Assembly (NCBI RefSeq): GCF_022174665.1
Contig: NZ_CP076562.1
Span: 2,000,525 to 2,064,524 of the forward strand
Length of the DNA: 64,000 nucleotides
Direction: 5' to 3'
Source: Eubacterium sp. MSJ-33
GTDB taxonomy: Bacteria; Bacillota; Clostridia; Lachnospirales; Lachnospiraceae
Part shown: positions 16,549 through 26,257 of the stretch, piece by piece
Numbering within the stretch: position 1 is the stretch's first letter
Layout of the letters: every line of letters begins with the position of its first letter
Made by a program: the position numbers and the translations under genes
Notes under the pieces: generated by a model
What the model saw: only the letters and a program-made list of their open reading frames with translations
Database searches by the model: none
What the model was told of the DNA's origin: nothing

Positions 16549-17442
16549 TGTATTTCTCTTTTCTTTCTTCTTTCTCATCTTTCTCATCGCCAACCATACG
16601 AACAGCACCGTAAGTACCAGCGCGCCAGCCGTAATGATACTGCATCGTAACGTGTCCTCAAACCATACGGATGGAATGAATAGTACACTTAAGTTGATGC
16701 TGAAATGCAGGATCATGCTTGCAAGCAGTGTATCCGCTTTGTAAGCTACAAATCCAAGCAGACATCCTAAGATGCATGCGTAGATACCCTGTACGATATT
16801 GCCATGATATAGCCCGAACAGCACACCCTGAAACAGGATTGCGGAAGCACCTGGCATGTAGCGCTTTGCATACCCCATAATCACACCGCGGAAGAACAAT
16901 TCTTCGCCGATTGGGGCGATAATAAATGTTGCAATAATCATCGGAACCGCCAGGTTTACACCGACAGCCTTTGAGACAAGCTCATAGTAGGCTGCAAAGG
17001 TGTCCGGAAACAGGGGACTTACTAAACTCAGGATTCCGTCCACCATAATCTGGATTGCAACACCGGCAAGCAATAAAAATGGAGTCCGTATAGAACAGAC
17101 GCATGAAAAAATATTTTTCATGCGTCCTTTTGTATTATCTTCGGAAATGTTACTTCCTCGATAAAATATACGGTAATACCAGATTCCAAAGCAGATCAAA
17201 AATACAATGTGCTGTGCAAGTACAAGATATGCCTGATTCATGGGCTGGTTATAATCCATTTGTAAAATCTTGCCGATCGTATTGTCGCTGTTTGATTTGG
17301 CGTCGGAACGCATATTCTTGATAAAAAGAATCGCTACGTCAATAAAATTTAACACATATTGCGCCAACACAGCGACCAGAAAAGGTGTAAAGGAACCGAT
17401 AATATCTTTTAAATTTGCCGGTTGCTTCTTACATCTTGTCAC
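16540..17442 (-). CDS. CPBP-family intramembrane metalloprotease (CAAX protease/Abi)
   Basis: About 300 residues with 7-8 hydrophobic helices. The CPBP motifs are present: EELFFRGVIMGYAKR (motif 1, catalytic EE and R), then FGLYHGNIVQGIYACILGCLLG (motif 2, His) and ILHFSINLSVL (motif 3). These enzymes process membrane or prenylated proteins, or act in bacteriocin self-immunity; the substrate is unknown. The most likely start is the GTG at 17442, which overlaps the upstream gene by 14 bp; the frame is open further to 17496. The last 20 residues are very basic (MRKMRKKKEKR). Confidence 0.82.
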   Translation of the reverse strand: MTRCKKQPANLKDIIGSFTPFLVAVLAQYVLNFIDVAILFIKNMRSDAKSNSDNTIGKILQMDYNQPMNQAYLVLAQHIVFLICFGIWYYRIFYRGSNISEDNTKGRMKNIFSCVCSIRTPFLLLAGVAIQIMVDGILSLVSPLFPDTFAAYYELVSKAVGVNLAVPMIIATFIIAPIGEELFFRGVIMGYAKRYMPGASAILFQGVLFGLYHGNIVQGIYACILGCLLGFVAYKADTLLASMILHFSINLSVLFIPSVWFEDTLRCSIITAGALVLTVLFVWLAMRKMRKKKEKRNTEK

Positions 17443-18028
17443 TGATCTTCTTCGCTCTTTCTTTCTCTCGACGAAGCTCTTCCTTAGACTTTTCAACTGG
17501 TTTGTCTTTGCCCTTGGATTTTGCTTTCTCGAGCATCTCGGTGTTCAACTGCTTCTGCATCTCAACCTGACGTTTCCGCATACGTGTACGCCAGTTGCTC
17601 TTCTTTTTCTTCTTTTTTCCAGTCTCTTCTTCCTGAGTCACCTTCTTGCCACGGACGCTCTTTACACTGATGATATAGATTCCGCTGACCATGGCTTTGA
17701 CTTCGCCCCTGGTTGGAAGTTCATCAAAGATAGCATCGTCACAGATCATGTTCATAATCTGTGGCCCTACTTTAACTTTGGCGATTGGAAGCTTTGCCTT
17801 CTGATAACGTTTTGGTGTCTGTTCCATTACCATTTTAGGCAAATTGGCATCTTTTAATGGCAGCATCTTTTTATCGATAATCAGCATATTCATCGGCTGT
17901 GCAGCTTCCGCCATCTGTTCTCTCTGTGTATTTTGCTTCTTTTGCAGCTTGTCACCTACTTTGTAGAGCACGAATAAAAGTATCAGTGCCACTACGATGA
18001 CAATAATCATAATTAACCACCAAGGCAT
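17429..18028 (-). CDS. Membrane-anchored hypothetical protein with highly basic C-terminus
   Basis: A 199-residue protein with one N-terminal transmembrane helix (WWLIMIIVIVVALILLFVLY, residues 3-22), a middle domain (about 45-130) with conserved-looking TRGEVKAMVSGIYIISVKSVRGKK, and a lysine/arginine-rich helical tail (from 135). I do not recognise the family beyond its occurrence as an unnamed Firmicutes protein. It sits between plsC and the CPBP protease on the same strand with short gaps, so the three are probably one operon concerned with the envelope. Confidence 0.6.
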   Translation of the reverse strand: MPWWLIMIIVIVVALILLFVLYKVGDKLQKKQNTQREQMAEAAQPMNMLIIDKKMLPLKDANLPKMVMEQTPKRYQKAKLPIAKVKVGPQIMNMICDDAIFDELPTRGEVKAMVSGIYIISVKSVRGKKVTQEEETGKKKKKKSNWRTRMRKRQVEMQKQLNTEMLEKAKSKGKDKPVEKSKEELRREKERAKKISDKM

Positions 18029-18043
18029 GGTTTAAATCCTCCT

Positions 18044-18769
18044 CTAAATATTATTTTTATCGTACATATCCTGAATAAGCTGTGGAAATTCAGCATATCG
18101 CTCCTTGCGTTCCTTTGGTGGGAGCTCGCAAGGATAGATTGGTTTTCCGAATTCAATCGTTACGTTGTGGCTGCGAATCCGTCTCTTCGGTGCGGATTCA
18201 AGCATCAGATCGGAACGACAGATTGATACCGGAACAATCGGGGATTTTGACTTCTCCGCCATCTTATATCCGCCCTCACGGAATGGCAGGAGTGTGTCAG
18301 TTTGATTCCTTGTTCCCTCCGGGAATACGACCATCGAATGTCCCTGCTTCATGTATTCGGTTCCCTGCTTAATCACGGATAAGCCTTGCTTGATATCGTC
18401 CCTGTCTAAGAACAGACATCCGATATCCCGCATATAAAGTGGGAGAAGCGGAATCTTTTCCATTTCTTTTTTTGCAAGGAAGCCAAGTGGCTTTCCGATT
18501 GCTTCATGATAGATCAGGATGTCAAAATAACTGCGGTGGTTGCCAACGAATAACACCGGCCCATCCTGCGGTATATTTTCTTTTCCGATGACGTTCACCT
18601 TGCATCCAGACAGCTTTAATTCCAGACGGAAGAAGCCGGATACAAACCTGCGTGCTTTTCCCCATGATTTCTCAGGATTTTTCTTCCATAATTGTTTCAT
18701 GTAGAGATGGTATGGCAGACAGAAGAACAGTGCCACCATCAATACGATTCCAACTCCCAATGTTTTCAT
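18044..18769 (-). CDS. plsC: 1-acyl-sn-glycerol-3-phosphate acyltransferase
   Basis: Makes phosphatidic acid from lysophosphatidic acid at the membrane. The acyltransferase motifs are clear: block I NHRSYFDILI (HX4D), block II GCLFLDRDDIKQG, block III FPEGTRNQTD, block IV PIVPVSI. There is one N-terminal hydrophobic helix (VGIVLMVALFFCLPYHLY). The length (241) is normal. It is 15 bp upstream of the basic membrane protein and just downstream of malQ. Confidence 0.93.
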   Translation of the reverse strand: MKTLGVGIVLMVALFFCLPYHLYMKQLWKKNPEKSWGKARRFVSGFFRLELKLSGCKVNVIGKENIPQDGPVLFVGNHRSYFDILIYHEAIGKPLGFLAKKEMEKIPLLPLYMRDIGCLFLDRDDIKQGLSVIKQGTEYMKQGHSMVVFPEGTRNQTDTLLPFREGGYKMAEKSKSPIVPVSICRSDLMLESAPKRRIRSHNVTIEFGKPIYPCELPPKERKERYAEFPQLIQDMYDKNNI

Positions 18770-18780
18770 AGATACACCTC

Positions 18781-20313
18781 TTATCGTCCAAACATTTTAC
18801 AGGTTTCATATAATCTTGCTTCGAGTTCATGTGTCAGTGCTTCTTCTTTGTATCTCCATGCCCAGTTTCCTTCGCCGACACCCGGTGTGTTCATACGGGC
18901 CCAGGAATCTAAGCATAACACATCCTGCATAGGTACGATTGCCATGTTTGCAACAGAGCCAAAACATGCTCGAATCATAATCCAGCAGATATCATTACCA
19001 TCGGTTGAGAAGTAGCGGCGGAGCTTGTCTTTGGAAGCTTCATATGCGTGCTTATACCAGCCGAGGGTTGTATCGTTGTCGTGTGTACCCGTATAGCAGA
19101 CACAGTTACGAACAAAATTGTGTGGAAGGAAATCATTTTCTTCCGGATTCTCAAATGCAAACTGCAATACTTTCATGCCAGGCAGCCCGAATTTGTCACG
19201 AAGCTCGATAACCGAATCATCGATCTCACCAAGATCCTCGGCGATAATCGGAAGATGGTAACCAAGCGTTGCCTCTAACTGTGTAAAGAAGTTTACGCCC
19301 GGTGCCTCTACCCATTTTCCGTTGATTGCAGTTGACTCGCCATAAGGAATGGCCCAGTATTTATCAAAACCACGGAAGTGGTCGATGCGCAGGAAGTCGG
19401 AGAGTGTCAGTTGGTGACGGATACGGTTCAGCCACCACTCATAACCGGTCTCTGTATGCTTCTTCCAGTTGTAAAGCGGATTGCCCCACAACTGTCCGGT
19501 CGCTGAGAAATAATCCGGTGGAACTCCGGCAACAACGGTTGGGTATCCTTTGGAATCGAGCTGGAACAGGTTCTGGTTTGCCCATACATCCACACTGTCC
19601 CAAGCCATGAAGATTGGTATGTCCCCTACGATGGAAATGCCCTTGTCGTTTGCGTATTTCTTCAAAGTTGTCCATTCATAATAGAACAGGAACTGGATGA
19701 ATTTGTAGTAGCCCATCTCTGTATCAAGCTTCTTCGCCCAGGATGCCTTCTGCTTTTTGGTTGGTTTCTTCAGGTTATCCTCCCACATGTACCAAGGCAT
19801 GCCCTGATGATAGTCTTTGCCTGCCATGAACAATGCGTAATCTTCCAGCCAGACAGATGTCTCGCAGAAATTATCATATGCCTGTTTCATTTCCGGATTG
19901 TCATGGATGCCATCGGATAGCGACTCATCGTGGAACCGGGAGTAAGCAAGTTTCAACAAACCGGTCTTAAACTCGATTAATTCACCATAATTAATCTGCT
20001 CAGGATTCCATGCCGGCATATCCCGGAAGTCTTCATCATAAAGAAGATGCAACTCCTTCAGATGATCCAGGCTGATGATAAGCGGCTGTCCCGCAAATGC
20101 AGAGAAAGGCTGATATGGAGAATCTCCAAATCCGGTATGTCCGAGTGGCAGTACCTGCCATGTGTTCAGTCCTGAACGTTCCAGAAAATCAACAAATCTA
20201 TAAGCTCCTGCACCCAGCTCACCGATGCCGTAAGGCCCCGGAAGTGAGGTTGGATGAAGCAGGATCCCCGTGTATTTCTTTGGCTTTTTACTAGTGCCAG
20301 CTTCTTTCTCCAT
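18781..20313 (-). CDS. malQ: 4-alpha-glucanotransferase (amylomaltase, GH77)
   Basis: Transfers alpha-1,4-glucan segments between oligosaccharides in maltodextrin and glycogen metabolism. The GH77 residues are visible: LRIDHFRGFDKYWAIPYG (nucleophile Asp), IIAEDLGEID (acid/base Glu) and CYTGTHDNDTTLGWY (transition-state Asp). The N-terminal GILLHPTSLPGPYGIGELG is the standard family start. 510 residues is normal. The ATG has an aggaggac ribosome-binding site. Confidence 0.96.
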   Translation of the reverse strand: MEKEAGTSKKPKKYTGILLHPTSLPGPYGIGELGAGAYRFVDFLERSGLNTWQVLPLGHTGFGDSPYQPFSAFAGQPLIISLDHLKELHLLYDEDFRDMPAWNPEQINYGELIEFKTGLLKLAYSRFHDESLSDGIHDNPEMKQAYDNFCETSVWLEDYALFMAGKDYHQGMPWYMWEDNLKKPTKKQKASWAKKLDTEMGYYKFIQFLFYYEWTTLKKYANDKGISIVGDIPIFMAWDSVDVWANQNLFQLDSKGYPTVVAGVPPDYFSATGQLWGNPLYNWKKHTETGYEWWLNRIRHQLTLSDFLRIDHFRGFDKYWAIPYGESTAINGKWVEAPGVNFFTQLEATLGYHLPIIAEDLGEIDDSVIELRDKFGLPGMKVLQFAFENPEENDFLPHNFVRNCVCYTGTHDNDTTLGWYKHAYEASKDKLRRYFSTDGNDICWIMIRACFGSVANMAIVPMQDVLCLDSWARMNTPGVGEGNWAWRYKEEALTHELEARLYETCKMFGR

Positions 20314-20381
20314 AATATTTTTGTCCTCCTAATTATGTATCTCCTATAAACCAAACTTCATTATACCGAAAAAACCGGAAA

Positions 20382-21569
20382 TTATCTATATAATTTGTAA
20401 AGTTTTTCAAAGAGTGGAATGGCTTTTTCGACCATATCCGTTGTCACGCAGTAGGAGATCCGGAAATGCCCCGGACATAAGAAGCTGTCACCCGGTACGA
20501 TAATCAGATTCAACTCTTTGGCTGCGCGCCAGCAGAACTCATTTGCATCTTCCGTCAATGCACGAGGAAACATGTAGAAGGTTCCACCCGGCTCGACGAT
20601 TTCGTAGCCGATGCGTGTCAGTTCTTTATATAAAAGATTCTTGTTTGTCTCATAGATTGACAGGTCGCTTGTCTGATCAAGCACAGACTCCACAGCCATC
20701 TGTATAATGGAAGGTGGGCAGTTATGTCCGGTAAATCTGGAGATCTGACCAGCCATAAGTACCAGAAGCTTCGCATCCTCGCAGGCTGGGTTTACAGCCA
20801 TGTAACCGATACGCTCTCCAGGCAGAGATACAGACTTACTGAAGGAATAACAGCAGATCGTATTCTCATATAACTTGGAAATGAATGGTGCGTCTACACC
20901 GGCAAATACAATCTCACGGTAAGGCTCATCGGAAATCAGGTAGATCGGATGTCCGTATTCCTTCTCTTTTGCACGAAGGATATCCGCCAGCTTCGTGATC
21001 GTGGCAGTTGAATACACGATACCGGAAGGGTTGTTCGGAGAGTTAATCAGGATTGCCTGTACATTTGGATTCAGGGCTTTCTCAAACTCTTCAAAATTAA
21101 TCTGGAATGTGGTGATATCTGCCGGAATTACAGTAAGCTTTGCTCCGGTTCCTGTCACATACGGAACATATTCCGGAAAGTAAGGAGCAAAAGTGATGAC
21201 CTCATCGCCATCCTTTGTCACGCAGCGAAGCGCATGTGCCAGTGCACTGGCTGCCGCACTCGTCATAAAGATATGATCCATCGTGTAATTCATGCCAAAA
21301 CGCTTATTCAAAGAATCGGCAACTGCCTGTCTCGTAGATGGAAGTCCAAGCGATGGGCTGTAGCTGTGCAGCTTCACCGGATCTTCTGTTTGAAGTAATT
21401 CAATCATACGATCTGTAAATGTCTGCGGAACTGGAACAGAAGGATTTCCGATGGAGAAGTTGTAGATGTTTTCTTTTCCAATTTCTGCGCCCTTCTTGTT
21501 TGCATAGTCAAAGAACTGGCGAATAACGGAACCTTTTCCTGTCATATCCTTGTAGAATTCGTTAATCAT
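20382..21569 (-). CDS. Class I/II pyridoxal-phosphate aminotransferase
   Basis: A fold-type I PLP enzyme of about 395 residues. The internal-aldimine lysine lies in CCYSFSKSVSLPGERIGY; other PLP contacts are ILINSPNNPSGIVYS and LISDEPYREIVF. The N-terminal SIGNPSVPVPQ and HSYSPSLGLPSTR fit aspartate or aromatic aminotransferases, but the substrate cannot be decided. The start is the ATG at 21569 with an aaagga ribosome-binding site; the longer ORF start lies inside the foldback repeat and is unlikely. Confidence 0.88.
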   Translation of the reverse strand: MINEFYKDMTGKGSVIRQFFDYANKKGAEIGKENIYNFSIGNPSVPVPQTFTDRMIELLQTEDPVKLHSYSPSLGLPSTRQAVADSLNKRFGMNYTMDHIFMTSAAASALAHALRCVTKDGDEVITFAPYFPEYVPYVTGTGAKLTVIPADITTFQINFEEFEKALNPNVQAILINSPNNPSGIVYSTATITKLADILRAKEKEYGHPIYLISDEPYREIVFAGVDAPFISKLYENTICCYSFSKSVSLPGERIGYMAVNPACEDAKLLVLMAGQISRFTGHNCPPSIIQMAVESVLDQTSDLSIYETNKNLLYKELTRIGYEIVEPGGTFYMFPRALTEDANEFCWRAAKELNLIIVPGDSFLCPGHFRISYCVTTDMVEKAIPLFEKLYKLYR

Positions 21570-21594
21570 GGATTTATTTTCCTTTCTTTTTGTT

Positions 21595-21879
21595 AATTTG
21601 CGAAATGTACTTGAATTTGAATATATGCCTGCATCCACTTCGGCAAGTATAAATATGTTTGGAACTTAGAAGTTCTTGATGTTCTGTAAGTATGTAGCAA
21701 TGGTTGAACACGATGTTCAACCAAGCCGCCACTGAGCCACGGATGGCGAATTGGCGGCGGTTGCGTGCCTGATCAACATGTATGTCAGAACATCTAGTAC
21801 TTCTTAGTTTCAATACATCATATATTTGCCGAAGTGGATGCAGGTAATATATATACAAATTCAAGTGCATTTCGCAATT
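21595..21879. repeat. Foldback repeat element, family A, copy 1
   Basis: Left arm 21595-21686 and right arm 21786-21879 are about 85% complementary over some 92 bases (shared blocks such as ctgcatccacttcggcaa and its complement). They enclose a core of about 100 bp. The core holds a hairpin GGTTGAACA / TGTTCAACC (21702-21722) and a nested stem CCGCC ... GGCGG containing GCCA-cgga-TGGC (21736-21747). The core matches, in reverse complement and at roughly 75%, the core of the element at 38538-38770, while the arms are unrelated. No ORF is convincing. It fills most of the intergenic region upstream of the aminotransferase. Confidence 0.85.
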
Positions 21880-21910
21880 ATTGAGTTTAAGTGTGAATGA
21901 ATCGTGATAA

Positions 21911-21965
21911 ACAGAAAACAAGTGGCGAGAAAAACCGGGGAGGGAATTAATTCGCCACTTGTTTG
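21911..21965 (-). terminator. Probable intrinsic terminator for the chemoreceptor-like gene
   Basis: A 12-bp perfect stem aacaagtggcga (21917-21928) / tcgccacttgtt (21952-21963), with a T-rich tail on the minus strand (ttttctgttt). It is about 120 bp beyond the stop codon of the gene at 22083. The rest of the interval up to 22082 shows nothing recognisable. Confidence 0.65.
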
Positions 21966-22082
21966 AGGGGAGAGAGGATTCAAATATATGAAAAGCTCTT
22001 ACAATGCATACTATACCAATAAATTGTGTCTAAAATATGTTCTATTTGTGAAAAAGTTTTCACATCCTCAAATCCCTGCTGT

Positions 22083-22676
22083 TTATTCAGCTTCAAAGTT
22101 CTTGATGGATGCATCAAGCTTCTGTAAAGTCTTCTGAATAGAGTCATTGATAACACCAGATTCATGTGCCATCTTACCAAACTCATGTGCAACAACGGTG
22201 AATCCGCGGCCTGCCTCGCCTGCACGTGCAGCTTCGATGGAAGCATTCAGTGCAAGGATATTCTGTTTATTCTCAATCTTCTTTAATCCCTGGGATTTTC
22301 CGGCAAGCTCCTTGATCAGGGCAGCAGCACCGTCAATCTCTTCGTTGAAAGAAGCAATGGCTTCTTCGTATTTCTTCTTGTGGTAACCAGCCTCCAACAG
22401 ATTCTGAACAGCAGCAACCAGAATAGCGGCAGCAGCTTCAACAACTTCTTCATCGGTATCCTCATCCAGAGGTCCTCCAACTACAGTTGCGACTTCGACA
22501 TCATCTACTTCGATGCTCTCGCTGAATGCTTCTACATTGTTTCTGGAGAAACCGAGCTTGTTAGAGAGGAAGTTTCCTTCGTCATCCAATACGACCGCAA
22601 TCATGTGTGTAGCGGCAGCCCATTGTTCCAGAATATTGTCAAGTGCTTCCATATCTAAATAATCATTAATAGTCAT
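22083..22676 (-). CDS. Short soluble methyl-accepting chemotaxis-like protein
   Basis: A 197-residue protein with no membrane helix. Residues 1-100 resemble a small ligand/PocR-like sensor ([25 protein letters not shown], then [20 protein letters not shown]). The C-terminal part carries a truncated MCP signalling hairpin tip: [37 protein letters not shown] (about 133-170). The usual long coiled-coil flanks and methylation helices are mostly absent. It may be a cytosolic mini-receptor that interacts with CheA/CheW, or a decayed remnant; the intact frame and good start favour a functional gene. Confidence 0.75.
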   Translation of the reverse strand: MTINDYLDMEALDNILEQWAAATHMIAVVLDDEGNFLSNKLGFSRNNVEAFSESIEVDDVEVATVVGGPLDEDTDEEVVEAAAAILVAAVQNLLEAGYHKKKYEEAIASFNEEIDGAAALIKELAGKSQGLKKIENKQNILALNASIEAARAGEAGRGFTVVAHEFGKMAHESGVINDSIQKTLQKLDASIKNFEAE

Positions 22677-22884
22677 ATAATGCTCCTCCTTGCGTGTACA
22701 AATACCTAAATAACATTTTACCGAATTTACAACGGGATTTCAATAGCGGAAGGAAAGAATTTCAGGAATATTATAGAGAATAGGGGCAGATCAGACAGTG
22801 GATGCACAGATATTTGTGACTGGGGTTGCATGAATATCCGGTGTAGGGTAAAATAAACGCATTATTATGGTAAGGCAAGGTTAA

Positions 22885-23697
22885 ATGAAGATGATTCATA
22901 TATTTGATACACATGCACATTATGATGATGAAAGCTTTGATGCAGATAGGGAACAACTTCTGGCAGGATTTGAAGCACAAGGTGTACACGCGGTGACGAA
23001 CATCGGAACGAATATCAGGGCGAGTGAAGAGACGGTTCGGATGACTGAAAAATACGAGAATATGTATGGCGTGGTCGGTATCTTTCCTTCTGAGGTCGCG
23101 GAGCTGGAGAATCCCGACAATGCAGCGCGTTTGAAGGAACTTGCAAAACATGAAAAAATCGTGGCAATCGGCGAGATCGGACTCGATTATCATTACGAAG
23201 AAACAGACAGGGTATTGCAGCACAAATGGTTCGCCGGACAGATGGAGATTGCACGGGAATTAAAGCTTCCGATTGCCATTCACAGCCGGGACGCGGCACA
23301 GGATACGATTCAGATCATGCGAGCTTCCCGCGCAGAGGAAATCGGTGGTGTGATTCATTGTTATTCTTATTCGAAAGAGAGTGCACGTGACTTTCTGAAT
23401 ATGGGATTTTACTTCGGTATCGGTGGTGTTGTGACATTTAAGAATGCGAAGAAGTTAAAGGAAGCAGTGGCGTATATCCCGCTTTCAAATATTGTGCTCG
23501 AGACGGATGCGCCGTATCTGACCCCGGAGCCATTTCGCGGTAAGAGGAATGATTCATCCAAGCTCGTCTATGTGGCACAGGCGATTGCGGATATCAAGCA
23601 GATCCCCGTAGAAAAGGTGTATGAGGCAACCTGGAAAAATGCGCATCAGATGTATAACATCCAGGCAAACCAGAATCAGACAAATAAAGAAATGTAG
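22885..23697 (+). CDS. tatD: TatD-family metal-dependent hydrolase (DNase-like)
   Basis: A TIM-barrel amidohydrolase-fold nuclease of 270 residues. Metal ligands appear in IFDTHAHYDDE (HxH near the start), AIGEIGLDYH (Glu), IHSRDA (His), VIHCYS (His) and VLETDAPYLTPEPFRGKRND (Asp). ATGs at 22885 and 22891 are both possible, after aaggcaagg. Its position directly upstream of rsmA is the usual Firmicutes arrangement. TatD proteins have 3'-5' exonuclease or D-tyrosyl deacylase-like roles; the exact substrate here is not known. Confidence 0.93.
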   Translation: MKMIHIFDTHAHYDDESFDADREQLLAGFEAQGVHAVTNIGTNIRASEETVRMTEKYENMYGVVGIFPSEVAELENPDNAARLKELAKHEKIVAIGEIGLDYHYEETDRVLQHKWFAGQMEIARELKLPIAIHSRDAAQDTIQIMRASRAEEIGGVIHCYSYSKESARDFLNMGFYFGIGGVVTFKNAKKLKEAVAYIPLSNIVLETDAPYLTPEPFRGKRNDSSKLVYVAQAIADIKQIPVEKVYEATWKNAHQMYNIQANQNQTNKEM

Positions 23698-23707
23698 GAG
23701 TAACGGC

Positions 23708-24559
23708 ATGGAAAAGTTAAGCAATCCGAAAGTCACAATTGAGATTATACAGAAATATAATTTTGCATTTCAGAAGCGGTTCGGTCAGAATTTTCTGATT
23801 GACGGACATGTGATCGAGAAGATCATCCGGGCGGCGGAGATCACGAAGGATGATGTAGTACTGGAGATTGGTCCGGGAATTGGCACGATGACGCAGTATT
23901 TGGCAGAGGCGGCGGGGGAAGTGTTCGCCGTGGAGATTGATAAGAATCTGCTTCCGATCCTTGGAGAGACGCTTGCAGAGTACGATAATGTCACGGTTGT
24001 AAATGAGGATATTCTGAAGGTGGATATCATGGCATTGACCGGTGGCAGACCGGTGAAGGTTGTAGCGAATCTTCCATATTACATTACAACGCCGATTATC
24101 ATGGGACTTTTTGAGAACCATATCCCAGCGACATCCATCACGGTTATGGTACAAAAAGAAGTTGCCGAGCGGATGCAGGCAGGTCCGGGCGGAAAGGACT
24201 ATGGCGCATTGTCTCTTGCCGTGCAGTATTATGCGGAACCTTATATCGTAGCAAATGTGCCGCCGAATTGTTTTATGCCGCGTCCAAATGTCGGCTCGGC
24301 AGTCATCCGGCTGACCAGACACGCGGAGCCGAAGATCATCGTGCAGGATGAGAAGTTTATGTTCCGGCTGATTCGTGCGTCATTTAACCAGCGGAGAAAA
24401 ACACTTCAAAATGGTATCAACAATTCTGCCGAATTATCAATCAGTAAAGACTCTGTTGTGGAAGCACTGCGGGAGATGGGACTCTCTGAGAGTATTCGCG
24501 GGGAAGCGCTGACCTTGGAACAGTTTGCAAAGCTTTCCGATTTGTTGAGTGAAAAATAA
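23708..24559 (+). CDS. rsmA: 16S rRNA dimethyladenosine transferase
   Basis: Dimethylates two adjacent adenosines near the 3' end of 16S rRNA (KsgA). It shows the SAM motif VLEIGPGIGTMTQYLAEAA, the acidic VFAVEIDKNL, the NLPYYITTPI catalytic motif and the C-terminal FNQRRKTLQNGI. I start at the ATG at 23708, after ggagtaacg, 10 bases past the tatD stop; longer starts overlap tatD. 283 residues is normal. Confidence 0.96.
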   Translation: MEKLSNPKVTIEIIQKYNFAFQKRFGQNFLIDGHVIEKIIRAAEITKDDVVLEIGPGIGTMTQYLAEAAGEVFAVEIDKNLLPILGETLAEYDNVTVVNEDILKVDIMALTGGRPVKVVANLPYYITTPIIMGLFENHIPATSITVMVQKEVAERMQAGPGGKDYGALSLAVQYYAEPYIVANVPPNCFMPRPNVGSAVIRLTRHAEPKIIVQDEKFMFRLIRASFNQRRKTLQNGINNSAELSISKDSVVEALREMGLSESIRGEALTLEQFAKLSDLLSEK

Positions 24560-24712
24560 TGTCGAACAAAATTTGTGTTAAATGGACAAGCACCGGCATA
24601 CATATATAGTACGTATTGTCAGAAGATTGTGAAAATGCACGGTGTATGGGGATATATTTGTGCAGCATGACTTACAATCTCTGCGAAGAAGTATGAAGGG
24701 GGAGCGTGGTCT

Positions 24713-25594
24713 GTGATGCAGCAGAGGAGATGGGTGTCTTATATTTACCGGTATCGTGAGTATGTGAGATGCGAGATTGCCGGATTCATCAAAGTACAGA
24801 GAATCAGCAACAAAAATACGGATGTGACAAGAATACGAATGGGGATGAAAATGTATAAGGAATATGCGTGTACGTGTTATGCATATCTGCTGTGGCACGG
24901 GCAGGCGAAGCCATTTACGACTGTGCAGTTTGCGGCAGGGGAGCGCGACACGATACTGTCAAGCGTGGAGCTTCCGTGGAACAATCCGCTTGGCGATGGT
25001 GTTGCATTCCCGGACTATGATGGCGTGTATTTCGTGTGCGATGATGGCGAGATCTTAGCCGGTATCTGGGTAGCAGAACGCTATGATCTGCGGCAGGTGC
25101 AGGTGGCAGACCGGCAGGAGCAGGACGAACTTGTGGAAGAGGAAGAGCCGATGGTCGAATATGCGGGTGCCGGGGCAAAGCCACAGGAGGAGATCTTTGA
25201 AGAAATTCCGCAGATTCCGCTTCCTTCGGACACAAATGGATATCAGGAGATGATCGCGACATATCCGAAACTGCCATTATTTGCCGGAAGTCAGATTGTG
25301 GATGGTGTGAAGATTGCACCGCAGGATATCGGGAAGCTGGATATGGCGAACTGGAAGCTGGGAGTGAACAGCTTTCTCGCACATGGATATTACAAATATC
25401 AGTATCTAATGCTTGGAACAGTGAAGATGAATAAGGCGGAACTGCGAGTGATCGGTGTGCCGGGAATCTTCACGAACAAAGAACGGTACTTGGCGAATAT
25501 GTTTGGATTTCGTGTATTTATCCCGGTTCGAAAGACAAAGATCCTGACCGGAAACTTTGGTTATTGGGTGTCTGAAGTCGTGGAACGTCAGTGA
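24713..25594 (+). CDS. Hypothetical protein of a Lachnospiraceae-type family (DUF6128-like)
   Basis: A 293-residue protein with no signal peptide. The N-terminal part has RRWVSYIYRYREYVRCEIAG, and the C-terminal 110 residues (from about 180) hold KLPLFAGSQIVDGVKIAPQDIGKLDMANWKLGVNSFLAHGYYKYQ and a final GNFGYWVSEV. An acidic linker separates them (EEEEPMVEYAG...). It resembles proteins annotated DUF6128 in gut Clostridia; that name is from memory. The start is a GTG after gaaggggga. The function is unknown. Confidence 0.6.
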   Translation: MMQQRRWVSYIYRYREYVRCEIAGFIKVQRISNKNTDVTRIRMGMKMYKEYACTCYAYLLWHGQAKPFTTVQFAAGERDTILSSVELPWNNPLGDGVAFPDYDGVYFVCDDGEILAGIWVAERYDLRQVQVADRQEQDELVEEEEPMVEYAGAGAKPQEEIFEEIPQIPLPSDTNGYQEMIATYPKLPLFAGSQIVDGVKIAPQDIGKLDMANWKLGVNSFLAHGYYKYQYLMLGTVKMNKAELRVIGVPGIFTNKERYLANMFGFRVFIPVRKTKILTGNFGYWVSEVVERQ

Positions 25595-25618
25595 CAGGGA
25601 TGGATAGAATATAGGTAT

Positions 25619-26164
25619 CTATAGGAGTTTTGTATAACGCATCAGATCAACGTAGTGCCCTAAAATATTGGCACTCTGTGGCTCAAACTGCAACGGGCGG
25701 AATCCAAGCTTTGTAGCAAGTGTGATGGACGCAATATTATCCGGATGGATGCGGGCATCCACACGGTGAATCTGGTAGTCGTGTTCAAGTACATAGAGAG
25801 CCGCTTCACACGCTTCGTAAGCGATACCATGGTTTTGATAGAGGGCGTCTACTTTGTAGCCGATTTCCGCATAAGGCTCACGGCCTGTGCGGTAGATATT
25901 CAGATTGATAGCGCCGATGATCTTATCCGGACGATCTTTCAGGTAGATGTAATAGCGCAGGAAGGTTCCCATGGTATATGCGATGTATTCGCGGTGCAGG
26001 GAAGACCAGTGGTAGTCCTGTGTGTAAAAGGATGCCGGGCGTGTTGGTTCGTACTGCTCGAATGGGAGCCGGTTACGCAGATAGAGATCTAAGACCTGTT
26101 TGGCCTTTGACTCATTTTCTACGCGTAAGATTAAACGGCTTGTGTATTTGATCAGTGGTCCCAT
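25619..26164 (-). CDS. GNAT-family N-acetyltransferase (RimJ/RimL-like)
   Basis: A 181-residue acetyltransferase-fold protein. The segment GREPYAEIGYKVDALYQNHGIAYEACEAALYVLEHDYQIHRVDARIHPDNIASITLATKLGF is the typical GNAT strand-helix pattern, with the acetyl-CoA loop at YQNHGIAYEA. It resembles the RimJ/RimL subfamily that acetylates protein N-termini or antibiotics; the substrate is unknown. It is convergent with the upstream gene and divergent from tadA. Confidence 0.85.
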   Translation of the reverse strand: MGPLIKYTSRLILRVENESKAKQVLDLYLRNRLPFEQYEPTRPASFYTQDYHWSSLHREYIAYTMGTFLRYYIYLKDRPDKIIGAINLNIYRTGREPYAEIGYKVDALYQNHGIAYEACEAALYVLEHDYQIHRVDARIHPDNIASITLATKLGFRPLQFEPQSANILGHYVDLMRYTKLL

Positions 26165-26257
26165 GGCGTCTCCTTTCTGCTGGCTTCATCTCCAAGTCAG
26201 TATAGTACATTTTGTGGGAACACACAATAAAAGGAACCAAAATTTACGAGGTACAAT

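Noticed and set aside
24560..24712. Possible gene or leader between rsmA and the hypothetical gene
   Set aside because: No start with a ribosome-binding site, no terminator, no repeated or structured motif visible.
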